Source: Streptomyces formicae
Lineage (GTDB): Bacteria; Actinomycetota; Actinomycetes; Streptomycetales; Streptomycetaceae
DNA length: 64,000 bases
Direction: 5' to 3'
NCBI RefSeq assembly: GCF_022647665.1
Contig: NZ_CP071872.1
Location: forward strand, 4,402,001 to 4,466,000
Both the position numbers and the translations under genes were made by a program. This document shows positions 51,189 to 58,431 of the stretch, one piece after another. The first letter of the stretch is position 1. Every line of letters starts with the position of its first letter. The notes beneath the pieces are model-generated. The model ran no database searches and was not told where the DNA came from. It worked only from the letters and a program-made list of their open reading frames with translations.

Positions 51189-51824
51189 ATGACAGGCGTG
51201 ACAGGCATGACAGGAAAACCAGGAAAACCCGAATATCGTTCTCGCCGCCTGATCCTGAAGGACTGGGGCAGCGAGGAAGAGGTCATGCAGTTCGGAGCCG
51301 AGGGCGGCTGGGAAGTGCTGGTCGATGAGGCATCCGACATCCGCCAGGGGATCGTGCGCAATGTGATCTGGCGAGTCGCTCCCGGCCTCGTCCTGCAGTA
51401 CGCCGTCGACAGCCGGTCGCATTGCTCTGCCTTCGTCCTGATCGGTTCCCCCGAAGACTCCGTGCAGCGGCTTCAGGAATCGATCGAACGCAATCTGCAG
51501 CCGTGGACGCTCAAAGAGCTGGTCGCAGCGGTGGACAAGGCAGAGAGGGCACAGGGGGCGGAGGAACTGTACCGAGCAGTCCTCCGGGCAGGGATCGGGG
51601 CACCGAGAGGATTCGACAAGAAGTTCTTCACATGCATCCGGCGAGCCATTCTCGGTAACGATCCCCGTCTTCGTTCGGCCGGGATCTGGGCCACAGCGTA
51701 TTCCCGATGGCCAGAGTTTCTGCCCTTGCTCACGGACGTCGCGCGACAGGATCCCGTTGACTCCCTGCGGCGCGACGCACAGATCATTCTCGATCACTAC
51801 AACGACGAGCAGGGACGGCCATGA
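51189..51824 (+). CDS. Putative immunity protein of the DUF4157 effector
   Basis: A 211-residue soluble protein starting at ATG 51189 with AAGGA six bases upstream, only 19 bases after the giant protein's stop. The first codons are a 9-bp tandem repeat that supplies three in-frame starts (ATG 51189, GTG 51198, ATG 51207). An N-terminal alpha/beta part (RRLILKDWGSEEEVMQFGAE) is followed by a C-terminal helical part whose last repeat-like helices (GIWATAYSRWPEFLPLLTDVA) resemble HEAT-like immunity proteins. It has no counterpart among structural eCIS genes, and its GC is lower than theirs. Immunity is inferred from position, size and lack of a structural role. It overlaps the next gene by ATGA. 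Confidence 0.6.
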   Translation: MTGVTGMTGKPGKPEYRSRRLILKDWGSEEEVMQFGAEGGWEVLVDEASDIRQGIVRNVIWRVAPGLVLQYAVDSRSHCSAFVLIGSPEDSVQRLQESIERNLQPWTLKELVAAVDKAERAQGAEELYRAVLRAGIGAPRGFDKKFFTCIRRAILGNDPRLRSAGIWATAYSRWPEFLPLLTDVARQDPVDSLRRDAQIILDHYNDEQGRP

Positions 51825-52485
51825 CCCGCTACGCCGACATACCCAAGCCCATCCGCTCCGGCATCGTCATCGTCGACCCCGAGCGCGGCACCCCCCAGCG
51901 CATCATCGTGCTCCAGTTCAACCCCGACACCCTGGAGCGCTCCGTCGCGCCCCAGTCCGCCGGCGGAGGCGGCGACGCGGGCGGTGGAGGAAGTGGAGGG
52001 ACAGGAACGAGGCGCTCCGGCTCAAGGGGCCCGCGCAGGAGACGTGGAAATTCACCGCGGAGATCGACGCGACCGACCAGTTCGAGGTGGCGGCGCCGGA
52101 CGGGATCCATCCGCAGCTCGCCGTGCTGGAGATGCTCGTGCAGCCCACGACCGCCCAGTTGCGCGAGGCCACCCGGCTCACTCGGAAGGGCACGATCGAG
52201 ATCAGCCCGATCGAGACGCCGCTGACCCTCTTCACCTGGGGGAGCAAGCGCGTCATGCCCGTGCGTCTCACCGAACTCTCCGTCAACGAGTCGGCGTTCG
52301 ACGTGCAGCTCAATCCGATACGGGCGAGCCTCGGCATCGGGATGAAGGTGCTGACGGTCAGCGATCTGCCGGCCGGGCACCGGGGGGCGGATCTGTACAT
52401 GGCGCATCTGGCGCAGAAGGAGCGGCTCGCCGGGGCCGCGCGGGGCGGGCGGCTGAGTGAGCTCGGGCTCGGAAGGGGGCTGTAG
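51821..52485 (+). pseudogene. CIS tube-type protein (Afp7-like N-terminal part), single-base frameshift
   Basis: The intact protein would have ~221 residues. It starts MTRYADIPKPIRSGIVIVDP, with QRIIVLQFNPDTLERSVAPQ, a usual opening of the CIS tube domain. After a Gly-rich stretch the reading breaks near the GGG at 52015-52017 and continues one frame over as RDRNEALRLKGPAQETWKF, EISPIETPLTLFTWGSKRVMPVRL and SLGIGMKVLTVSDLPAGHR. One extra G restores it. The protein joins tube to baseplate as a tube-initiator ring. The Gly-rich insertion is longer than I would expect. Confidence 0.83.
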
Positions 52486-52488
52486 GAC

Positions 52489-52842
52489 GTGATGGAGCCG
52501 TACGAGAGCGCGCTGGACTCGATTCCGGGGTCGCACCCGTATCCGCGGACCAGCCGGTACCACGACGCCGAGATCGGGGTGCACACCCGGCCGGACGGGA
52601 CCGAAGTGCGCTACACCAAGCGGCGGTTGCTGCCGCCGCTGCCCGAAGCGGCGGGCGACGACACCGCCCCGCACACCGTGAGCGGCGGCGAGCGGCCCGA
52701 CCACCTCGGGCAGCGCTACTTCGGCGATCCCGGGCAGTGGTGGCAGATCGCGGACGCCAACCCCGTGCTCGACCCCGGCGAGCTCACCGCCGAGCCGGGG
52801 CGGGAGATCCGGATACCGCTGCCGGGCGGTTTCCATGGCTGA
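52489..52842 (+). CDS. Small LysM-like baseplate protein
   Basis: About 117 residues. The second half HLGQRYFGDPGQWWQIADANPVLDPGELTAEPGREIRIPLPG is the pattern of LysM/gp53-type baseplate domains, in which a residue pair WW precedes the IADANP turn. It should bind the tube-initiator complex. GTG 52489 is nine bases after GGAAGGGGG; ATG 52492 is the alternative start. It overlaps the hub gene by eight bases. Confidence 0.82.
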   Translation: MMEPYESALDSIPGSHPYPRTSRYHDAEIGVHTRPDGTEVRYTKRRLLPPLPEAAGDDTAPHTVSGGERPDHLGQRYFGDPGQWWQIADANPVLDPGELTAEPGREIRIPLPGGFHG

Positions 52843-53974
52843 CGAGCCGATCGGCACCGGGCCGGTCCATCTCACCCTGCACATGGGGCCGAAGCTCACC
52901 CGTCCCGTGCCGGCGGAGGTGACCGAGGCGCTGCTGACCGCGCAGATCACCAGCACCGCCGGGGAGCGCAGCGGGTTCCAGCTGGCCTTCGACCTCACCA
53001 AGAAGGGGCTGATCACGCGGAGGCTGCTGCCGGAGGGGTACTTCGACCCGAAGACCCGGGTCATCGTCACGACCACCGTCAAGGGCACGCCGACCGTCAT
53101 CCTCGACGGGCTGATCGTCCGTCAGGAGGTCGGGGCGAGCAATCAGCCCGGCCAGACGACGCTCACCGTGACCGGCGAGGACCTGACGCTGCTGATGGAT
53201 CTGGAGGAGCGGACCGACCGCTACCCCAACCTCGCGCCGTCGCAGCGGGTCGAGCGGATCCTCGCCAAGTACGCGGACTACGGCATCGACGCCCGCATCA
53301 TCCGCGAGCAGGTGCAGCAGCCGCCCCGCGAGCAGCTCCGCGTCGACTACCAGACCGGCACCGACCTCCAGTACGTCCACGACCTCGCGCGGGCCAACGG
53401 CTACACCTTCTATCTGGACCCGGGACCGGTCCCCGGCCGGTCCACCGCCTTCTGGGGCCCCGAGCAGCGGCTCGGCCTGCGCCAGCACGCGCTCAACGTC
53501 AACATGGACAGCAACTCCACCGTGGACCAGCTGACCTTCGCCTACGACGGGACCGCCAGGGAGGAGCCGCAGGCCCGTGTCCAGGACCCGCGGACCCGTG
53601 ACGTACGGCTGCTGGCCCAGCCCGACATCAGCCCTCTGCGGCCCCCGCTCGGCCGCCGTGCCTCGCCGGCGCTGAAGCGCAGGACGCTGTCCGGCACGGC
53701 GAAGAAGGAGCTCGGGCAGGCCGAGGCCGAGGCCCTGGCGCGGGCGGCGCTGTCGGCGGACGCGATCTCCGGGTCGGGGTCGCTGGACGTCAACCGGCAC
53801 GGCTACGTCCTGCGGCCGCGGGAGCTGGTCGGGGTCCGCGGCTCCGGCGTCACGTACGACGGCGACTACTACGTCAAGTCCGTCACGCACAACCTGCGCC
53901 CCGGCTCGTACCAGCAGAACTTCACGCTGTCCCGCGAGGGCCTGATCGCCCGCAGCGGGACCGTGCGTCCGTGA
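52835..53974 (+). CDS. Baseplate hub protein (phage late control D / gp27-like)
   Basis: A 379-residue hub protein. TLTVTGEDLTLLMDLEERTDRYPNL, then AKYADYGIDARI and YQTGTDLQYVHDLARANGYTFYLDPG are typical of the late-control-D/VgrG N-terminal fold. The C-terminal KSVTHNLRPGSYQQNFTLSREGL is conserved. It forms the trimeric hub that carries the spike. In Afp/PVC systems hub and OB-fold spike are one protein; here the spike is encoded by the separate next gene. Confidence 0.9.
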   Translation: MADEPIGTGPVHLTLHMGPKLTRPVPAEVTEALLTAQITSTAGERSGFQLAFDLTKKGLITRRLLPEGYFDPKTRVIVTTTVKGTPTVILDGLIVRQEVGASNQPGQTTLTVTGEDLTLLMDLEERTDRYPNLAPSQRVERILAKYADYGIDARIIREQVQQPPREQLRVDYQTGTDLQYVHDLARANGYTFYLDPGPVPGRSTAFWGPEQRLGLRQHALNVNMDSNSTVDQLTFAYDGTAREEPQARVQDPRTRDVRLLAQPDISPLRPPLGRRASPALKRRTLSGTAKKELGQAEAEALARAALSADAISGSGSLDVNRHGYVLRPRELVGVRGSGVTYDGDYYVKSVTHNLRPGSYQQNFTLSREGLIARSGTVRP

Positions 53975-54008
53975 CAGACCAGACCAGGAAGACCCAGGAG
54001 ACGTACGT

Positions 54009-54533
54009 ATGGCGGCACCGAACAACCGCTTCCTCGGCAAGTTCCGGGGCCGGGTGATCGACAACAAGGACCCGCTCAGGCTCGGACGCATCACGGCACA
54101 GGTGCCGGACGTGCTCGGCGACGAGGCGTCCACGTGGGCGCTGCCGTGTCTCCCGTTCACCGGACGCCGGTCGGGCCAGTACGTCGTGCCCGAGATCGGA
54201 GCCGGTGTGTGGATGGAGTTCGAGCAGGGCGATCCGAGCTTCCCGATCTGGACGGGGAGCTGGTACGGGGACGCCGCCGAGCTGCCGCCGCGGGCGAGCG
54301 CCGAGCTGCCCGCCTCGCAGCCCGTCGTCATCCAGACGCCGGGCGATCACAAGCTGGTGATGTCGGACGTGCCGGGCGGTACGGGGATTCTGCTGGAGGC
54401 CAGGGGCGGTGCGTACATCCGGATCGACGAGAAGGGCGTGACCGTCGGCACCGGCAAGGGCGCGTCGATCGTGCTGATCGGCGACGAGGTCAACATCAAC
54501 GAGGGCCGGCTGATCGTGCCCAAGAAGCGCTAG
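54009..54533 (+). CDS. Baseplate spike protein (gpV/gp5 OB-fold)
   Basis: A 174-residue protein. FLGKFRGRVIDNKDPLRLGRITAQVPDVLG is the OB-fold entry of phage baseplate assembly protein V, followed by VWMEFEQGDPSFPIWTGSWYG and a short beta-prism C-terminus (GGAYIRIDEKGVTVGTGKGASI). It would form the trimeric needle under the hub and hold the PAAR-like tip. The start is ATG 54009; the gene lies 34 bases after the hub gene. Confidence 0.9.
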   Translation: MAAPNNRFLGKFRGRVIDNKDPLRLGRITAQVPDVLGDEASTWALPCLPFTGRRSGQYVVPEIGAGVWMEFEQGDPSFPIWTGSWYGDAAELPPRASAELPASQPVVIQTPGDHKLVMSDVPGGTGILLEARGGAYIRIDEKGVTVGTGKGASIVLIGDEVNINEGRLIVPKKR

Positions 54534-54551
54534 GGAAGAACGGGGAGTTAC

Positions 54552-54890
54552 GTGTTGTCCGGGAATCTCGTGAACGGCGGTACCACCATCAGCTGTCCGC
54601 ACGGCGGCAGGGTGGCGGCCGCCGCCGCCTCGTCGTCCGCGGTCCGTGTCGACAGGCATCCCGTGCCCGCAGCCGACGGTGTCTTCACCGTCAGCGGCTG
54701 CCCGCACACGGTCGACGGCGTGCCGCAGCCCTGTACCACGGTGCGCTGGACACCGGCGGCCGGCGGTGTGCTGATCGACGGCGCGCCGGTGCTGCTCCAC
54801 ACGACGTCCGCCGTCTGCTTCAGCGCCGCGCTGGTGCCGCAGGGCCCGCCCGTCGTCAAGGCCGCGGAGCGGGAGGTGGCTTCCCGGTGA
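54552..54890 (+). CDS. PAAR-like spike tip protein
   Basis: A 112-residue protein. CPHGG near residue 17, SGCPHTVDG in the middle and the later Cys near CFSAAL can bind a metal at the tip, as in PAAR or DUF4280-like cones (Afp10 position). It starts with GTG 54552 (GTG TTG TCC) after a GGGGAG site and overlaps the gp25 gene by GTGA. It sharpens the spike and may carry effectors, but no effector domain is attached here. Confidence 0.8.
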   Translation: MLSGNLVNGGTTISCPHGGRVAAAAASSSAVRVDRHPVPAADGVFTVSGCPHTVDGVPQPCTTVRWTPAAGGVLIDGAPVLLHTTSAVCFSAALVPQGPPVVKAAEREVASR

Positions 54891-55270
54891 GGACGAGGAC
54901 CGTACGCACCGACATCGCCTTTCCGTTCCGCGCCGACCGCCGCGGGCGCACCGCGCACGCCGCGTACGACGAACATGTCCGCGATCTGATCGAGCAGTTG
55001 CTGTTCACCAGCCCCGGTGAGCGCGTGATGCGTCCCGACTTCGGCTGCGGGCTGCTCGATCTGGTCTTCACGCCCAACAGCCCGGAACTGGCCTCCGCGC
55101 TGGAGCTTTCGGTGCAGGCCGCGCTCCAGCGCTGGCTGGGCGAGCTGATCGAGGTGGAGGCCCTGGACGTGGTGAGCGAGGAGAACGTGGTCCGGGTGTA
55201 TCTGCGCTATGCGGTGCGCTCCACCGGGAGCCGGCGCGACGAGGTCTTCGAGGGGAGCGGGCCGGCATGA
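54887..55270 (+). CDS. Baseplate wedge protein, gp25/GPW family
   Basis: A 127-residue lysozyme-like-fold wedge protein without catalytic role. DIAFPFRADRRGRT, then LIEQLLFTSPGERVMRPDFGCGLLDLVF is the conserved gp25 core. It ties the baseplate to the sheath. The GTG 54887 start lies in the preceding stop (GTGA), and the end overlaps the next start by ATGA. Confidence 0.93.
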   Translation: MRTRTVRTDIAFPFRADRRGRTAHAAYDEHVRDLIEQLLFTSPGERVMRPDFGCGLLDLVFTPNSPELASALELSVQAALQRWLGELIEVEALDVVSEENVVRVYLRYAVRSTGSRRDEVFEGSGPA

Positions 55271-58200
55271 ACGAGCCGACCACGGAGCTGATCTGCCGTA
55301 CGGACGGCAGGCGCGCGCTGGTGCGCGCGGCGCGGCTCGGCGGGGTGGACGCCGTCGAGGCCGGGGACGACGGGCTGACGCTGACGGTCACCTTCCTCGG
55401 CAAGGCCCCGGAGGGGCTCTGCCCGGAGAACGTCCGTATCGACGGCGGGCGCCGGATCACCGGCATCGAGGCCGTCGAGGTGTCCGTCGAGCGCGAGGAG
55501 GACCCCGAGCTCGACGACCGGCTCCTCGTGACGCTCGACCGCACCGGCGACACCTCGGTGTACCGGCTCTCGGTCGTGGACACCGATCCGTACGGCCGGC
55601 CGGGCACGGAGCCCTTCCCGGGCTTCGACCAGCGGTACTTCTCGGCCGAGTTCGCCTTCCTGCCCGACTGCCCGGTCCCCTTCGACTGCGCGGACGAGCT
55701 GCCCGACGAGCCGCCGGCGCACTCCCCCACCCCGGTCGTCGACTACACGGCGCGCGACTACGACACGATCCGGGGGCTGATCCTGGACCGGCTGGCACTG
55801 ACCGCGCCCGGCTGGACCGAGCGCAACGCCGCCGATCTCGGTACGACGCTGGTGGAGCTGCTCGCCCACACCGCCGACCGGATCAGCTACCAGCAGGACG
55901 CGGTGGCGACGGAGGCGTATCTCGACACGGCACGCCGGCGGGTCTCCGTACGGCGCCATGTGCGGCTCATCGACTACCCGATGCACGACGGCGTCAACGC
56001 CCGTGCGTTCGTCGCGGTCGAGACCGGGCGCGAACTGACGCTGGCGCCGGGCACGTTCCGCTTCGCCGCCGTCGATGTGCGCACGCCCGGCCCGCGGGAC
56101 CGGCCGGAGCTCGGTGCCGTCATCGACGACGGCGATCTGGCGATGCTGGACGAGCGCGGCGCCGTGGAGGTCTTCGAACCGGTGGTCAACGGTGAGCCGC
56201 TGGTGCTGCGCCCCGCGCACAACACGGTCCGCTTCTGGACCTGGGGCGGCGAGATGTGCGCGCTGCCCAAGGGCGCCACCGCGGCGACGCTGCGGGACGA
56301 GTGGACGGACGAGGAGTGCACGGCGCGGGCCCTGGAGCTCGCGCCGGGTGATCTGCTGCTGATCGAGGAAGTGCGGGGGCCGCGCTCCGGGACGCCCGGC
56401 GACGCCGATCCGGCGCACCGGCAGGCCGTCCGCCTCACCTCGGTCACCCCGGCCGTGGACCGGCCGGCGGACCAGCCGGTGCTGGAGGTCACCTGGGCGC
56501 CCGAGGACGCGCTCGCCTTCCCGGTCTGCCTCTCGACGCGCGGCGGCCCGCGCTGCGAGCCCGTCGAGGACGTGAGCGTCGCGCGCGGCAATGTCGTCCT
56601 CGCCGACCACGGCCGCTCGCTGTTCTTCGGCGGTGGGACGCCCGAGACGGTGACCGTGCCGCCCGCGCCGGCCGTCCTCGGCTCCTGCGATCCGTCCGGC
56701 TTCGGATGCTGGGACGGCGACCCGGGCAACGAGACCGCCGGGCTCATCACCGCCCGGCTCGACCAGACCCGCGGCGGCCGGCTGCTGACCGCCGGTCAGA
56801 TACGGGAGCTGTTCGCCGTCGTCGGCGAGGACGCGACCGTACGCGCCGGGCTCGGCCTGGAACTGGCCGGACGGCGCCGCGAGAAGGTCGTGCCGGGCAC
56901 GGCCTACGCGCAGGCGGAGGCTCTGGAGACGCTGCTGGCGCAGGTCGTCTACCCGGGCATCGCGCCCCGCTTCCGGCCGGTGCTGCACCACTCCCCCGTC
57001 GTCCAGTCCGTGCCGTTCCCCGAGCCGCGCCATGTCTCGGCCGGGCAGGCGGAGCGGCTGGCGGCGATCCCGGCCCGTGCGCGGGCGCGGCTGGTGGAGC
57101 TGTGGCGCAGCGCCCGCGACGGCGACGGGCTCGCGGAGCCGGAGATCGCCGAGCTGTCCGTGGTGTTCGGGCTGCGGGTGCTGGAACGGCTGGAGCTGCA
57201 CCGCCATCCGGTGCGTGCGCTGCGGGAGCTGCTGCACCGCAGCGAGCGGCTGCTGGCCGCGAAGGTGCGCCGGCTCGACGTGCTGACGGCCCGGGCGCGC
57301 GCGGGTGCGGTGCTGGACGCCGCCATCACCTGGGAGATCGCCCAGAGCTGGGGTCCCGCCTACGCGGCCGGGCTGCATCCGGACGAGCCGGTGCTGCGCG
57401 GTCCCGCCACCGCCTTCGTCGCGGATCCGCGCTCCGCGCTGCCCGCCGTGACGGTCGTGGACGGCGACGCGTCCTGGGTCCCGAGGCGGGATCTGCTGGG
57501 CAGCGGCCCGCGGGACCGGCATGTCGTCGGCGAGCTGGAGGACGACGGCCGGCTCGCCCTGCGCTTCGGTGACGGACGGCACGGCGCCCCGCCGCGGCCC
57601 GGGGCCAGGCTGGAGCTGCGCTACCGGCTGGGCGGGGGCACGGCGGGCAACGTCGGCGCCGAGGCCATCAACCATCTGGTGCTCCGCCGCGACCCCGAGG
57701 AGTCCGACGCCGGGCCGATGCCGGTGGCGGGCGTACGCAATCCGCTGCCCGCCGTCGGGGGCACGGAGCCCGAACCCCTGGAGCAGGTGCGCCGGCTGGC
57801 ACCGCTCGATCTGCGGCGCTCGCGGCTGCGGGCCGTCACGGCCGAGGACTACGCGGCGCTGGCATCCGGACTCCCCGGAGTGCAGCGGGCCGCCGCCGAG
57901 CTGCGCTGGACCGGCAGCGTGCAGGAGGCGCACGTCGCGATCGACGCGCTCGGCTCGGGTGACGCGTCGCCCGAGCTGCTCGACTCGGTCGCGTACGCCC
58001 TGGAGAGCTACCGGCGGATCGGACACGACCTGGTGGTGGCTCCGGCCAGGCACGTCCCGCTGGACATCGCGCTCACGGTCTGCGCGACGCCGGGCCATCA
58101 GCACGGGCAGATCCTCGCCGAGCTGTACCGGCTCCTCGGCAGCCGCCGGCTGCCCGGCGGCCGGCTCGGCTTCTTCCACCCCGACGCGCTGGCCTTCGGT

Positions 58201-58431
58201 GAACCGGTGCGGCTGAGCCGGCTGGTGGCCGTCGCGGCGGCCGTGCAGGGCGTCGCGAGCGTGCGGGTGACCCGGCTGACCCGGCTCTTCCACGAAGATC
58301 CACACGACGACACGGCACTGGAGGCAGGCGTGCTGCGGCTCGGCCCGCTGGAGATCGCGCGTTGCGACAACGACCCCGACCGGCCCGAGCTGGGCCGGCT
58401 GTCGATCGAACTCGGCGGAGGCGCCCGATGA
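55267..58431 (+). CDS. Large baseplate assembly protein J-like (first, Afp11 type)
   Basis: A 1,054-residue wedge protein. YTARDYDTIRGLILDRLAL, then AADLGTTLVELLAHTADRISYQQD and AYLDTARRRVSVRRH form the typical N-terminal core; the C-terminal gpJ-like part runs from RSRLRAVTAEDYAAL. Between them is a long insertion of beta-rich and helical segments. It is the main wedge ring that triggers contraction when the baseplate opens. It overlaps both neighbours by ATGA. Full length. Confidence 0.92.
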   Translation: MNEPTTELICRTDGRRALVRAARLGGVDAVEAGDDGLTLTVTFLGKAPEGLCPENVRIDGGRRITGIEAVEVSVEREEDPELDDRLLVTLDRTGDTSVYRLSVVDTDPYGRPGTEPFPGFDQRYFSAEFAFLPDCPVPFDCADELPDEPPAHSPTPVVDYTARDYDTIRGLILDRLALTAPGWTERNAADLGTTLVELLAHTADRISYQQDAVATEAYLDTARRRVSVRRHVRLIDYPMHDGVNARAFVAVETGRELTLAPGTFRFAAVDVRTPGPRDRPELGAVIDDGDLAMLDERGAVEVFEPVVNGEPLVLRPAHNTVRFWTWGGEMCALPKGATAATLRDEWTDEECTARALELAPGDLLLIEEVRGPRSGTPGDADPAHRQAVRLTSVTPAVDRPADQPVLEVTWAPEDALAFPVCLSTRGGPRCEPVEDVSVARGNVVLADHGRSLFFGGGTPETVTVPPAPAVLGSCDPSGFGCWDGDPGNETAGLITARLDQTRGGRLLTAGQIRELFAVVGEDATVRAGLGLELAGRRREKVVPGTAYAQAEALETLLAQVVYPGIAPRFRPVLHHSPVVQSVPFPEPRHVSAGQAERLAAIPARARARLVELWRSARDGDGLAEPEIAELSVVFGLRVLERLELHRHPVRALRELLHRSERLLAAKVRRLDVLTARARAGAVLDAAITWEIAQSWGPAYAAGLHPDEPVLRGPATAFVADPRSALPAVTVVDGDASWVPRRDLLGSGPRDRHVVGELEDDGRLALRFGDGRHGAPPRPGARLELRYRLGGGTAGNVGAEAINHLVLRRDPEESDAGPMPVAGVRNPLPAVGGTEPEPLEQVRRLAPLDLRRSRLRAVTAEDYAALASGLPGVQRAAAELRWTGSVQEAHVAIDALGSGDASPELLDSVAYALESYRRIGHDLVVAPARHVPLDIALTVCATPGHQHGQILAELYRLLGSRRLPGGRLGFFHPDALAFGEPVRLSRLVAVAAAVQGVASVRVTRLTRLFHEDPHDDTALEAGVLRLGPLEIARCDNDPDRPELGRLSIELGGGAR

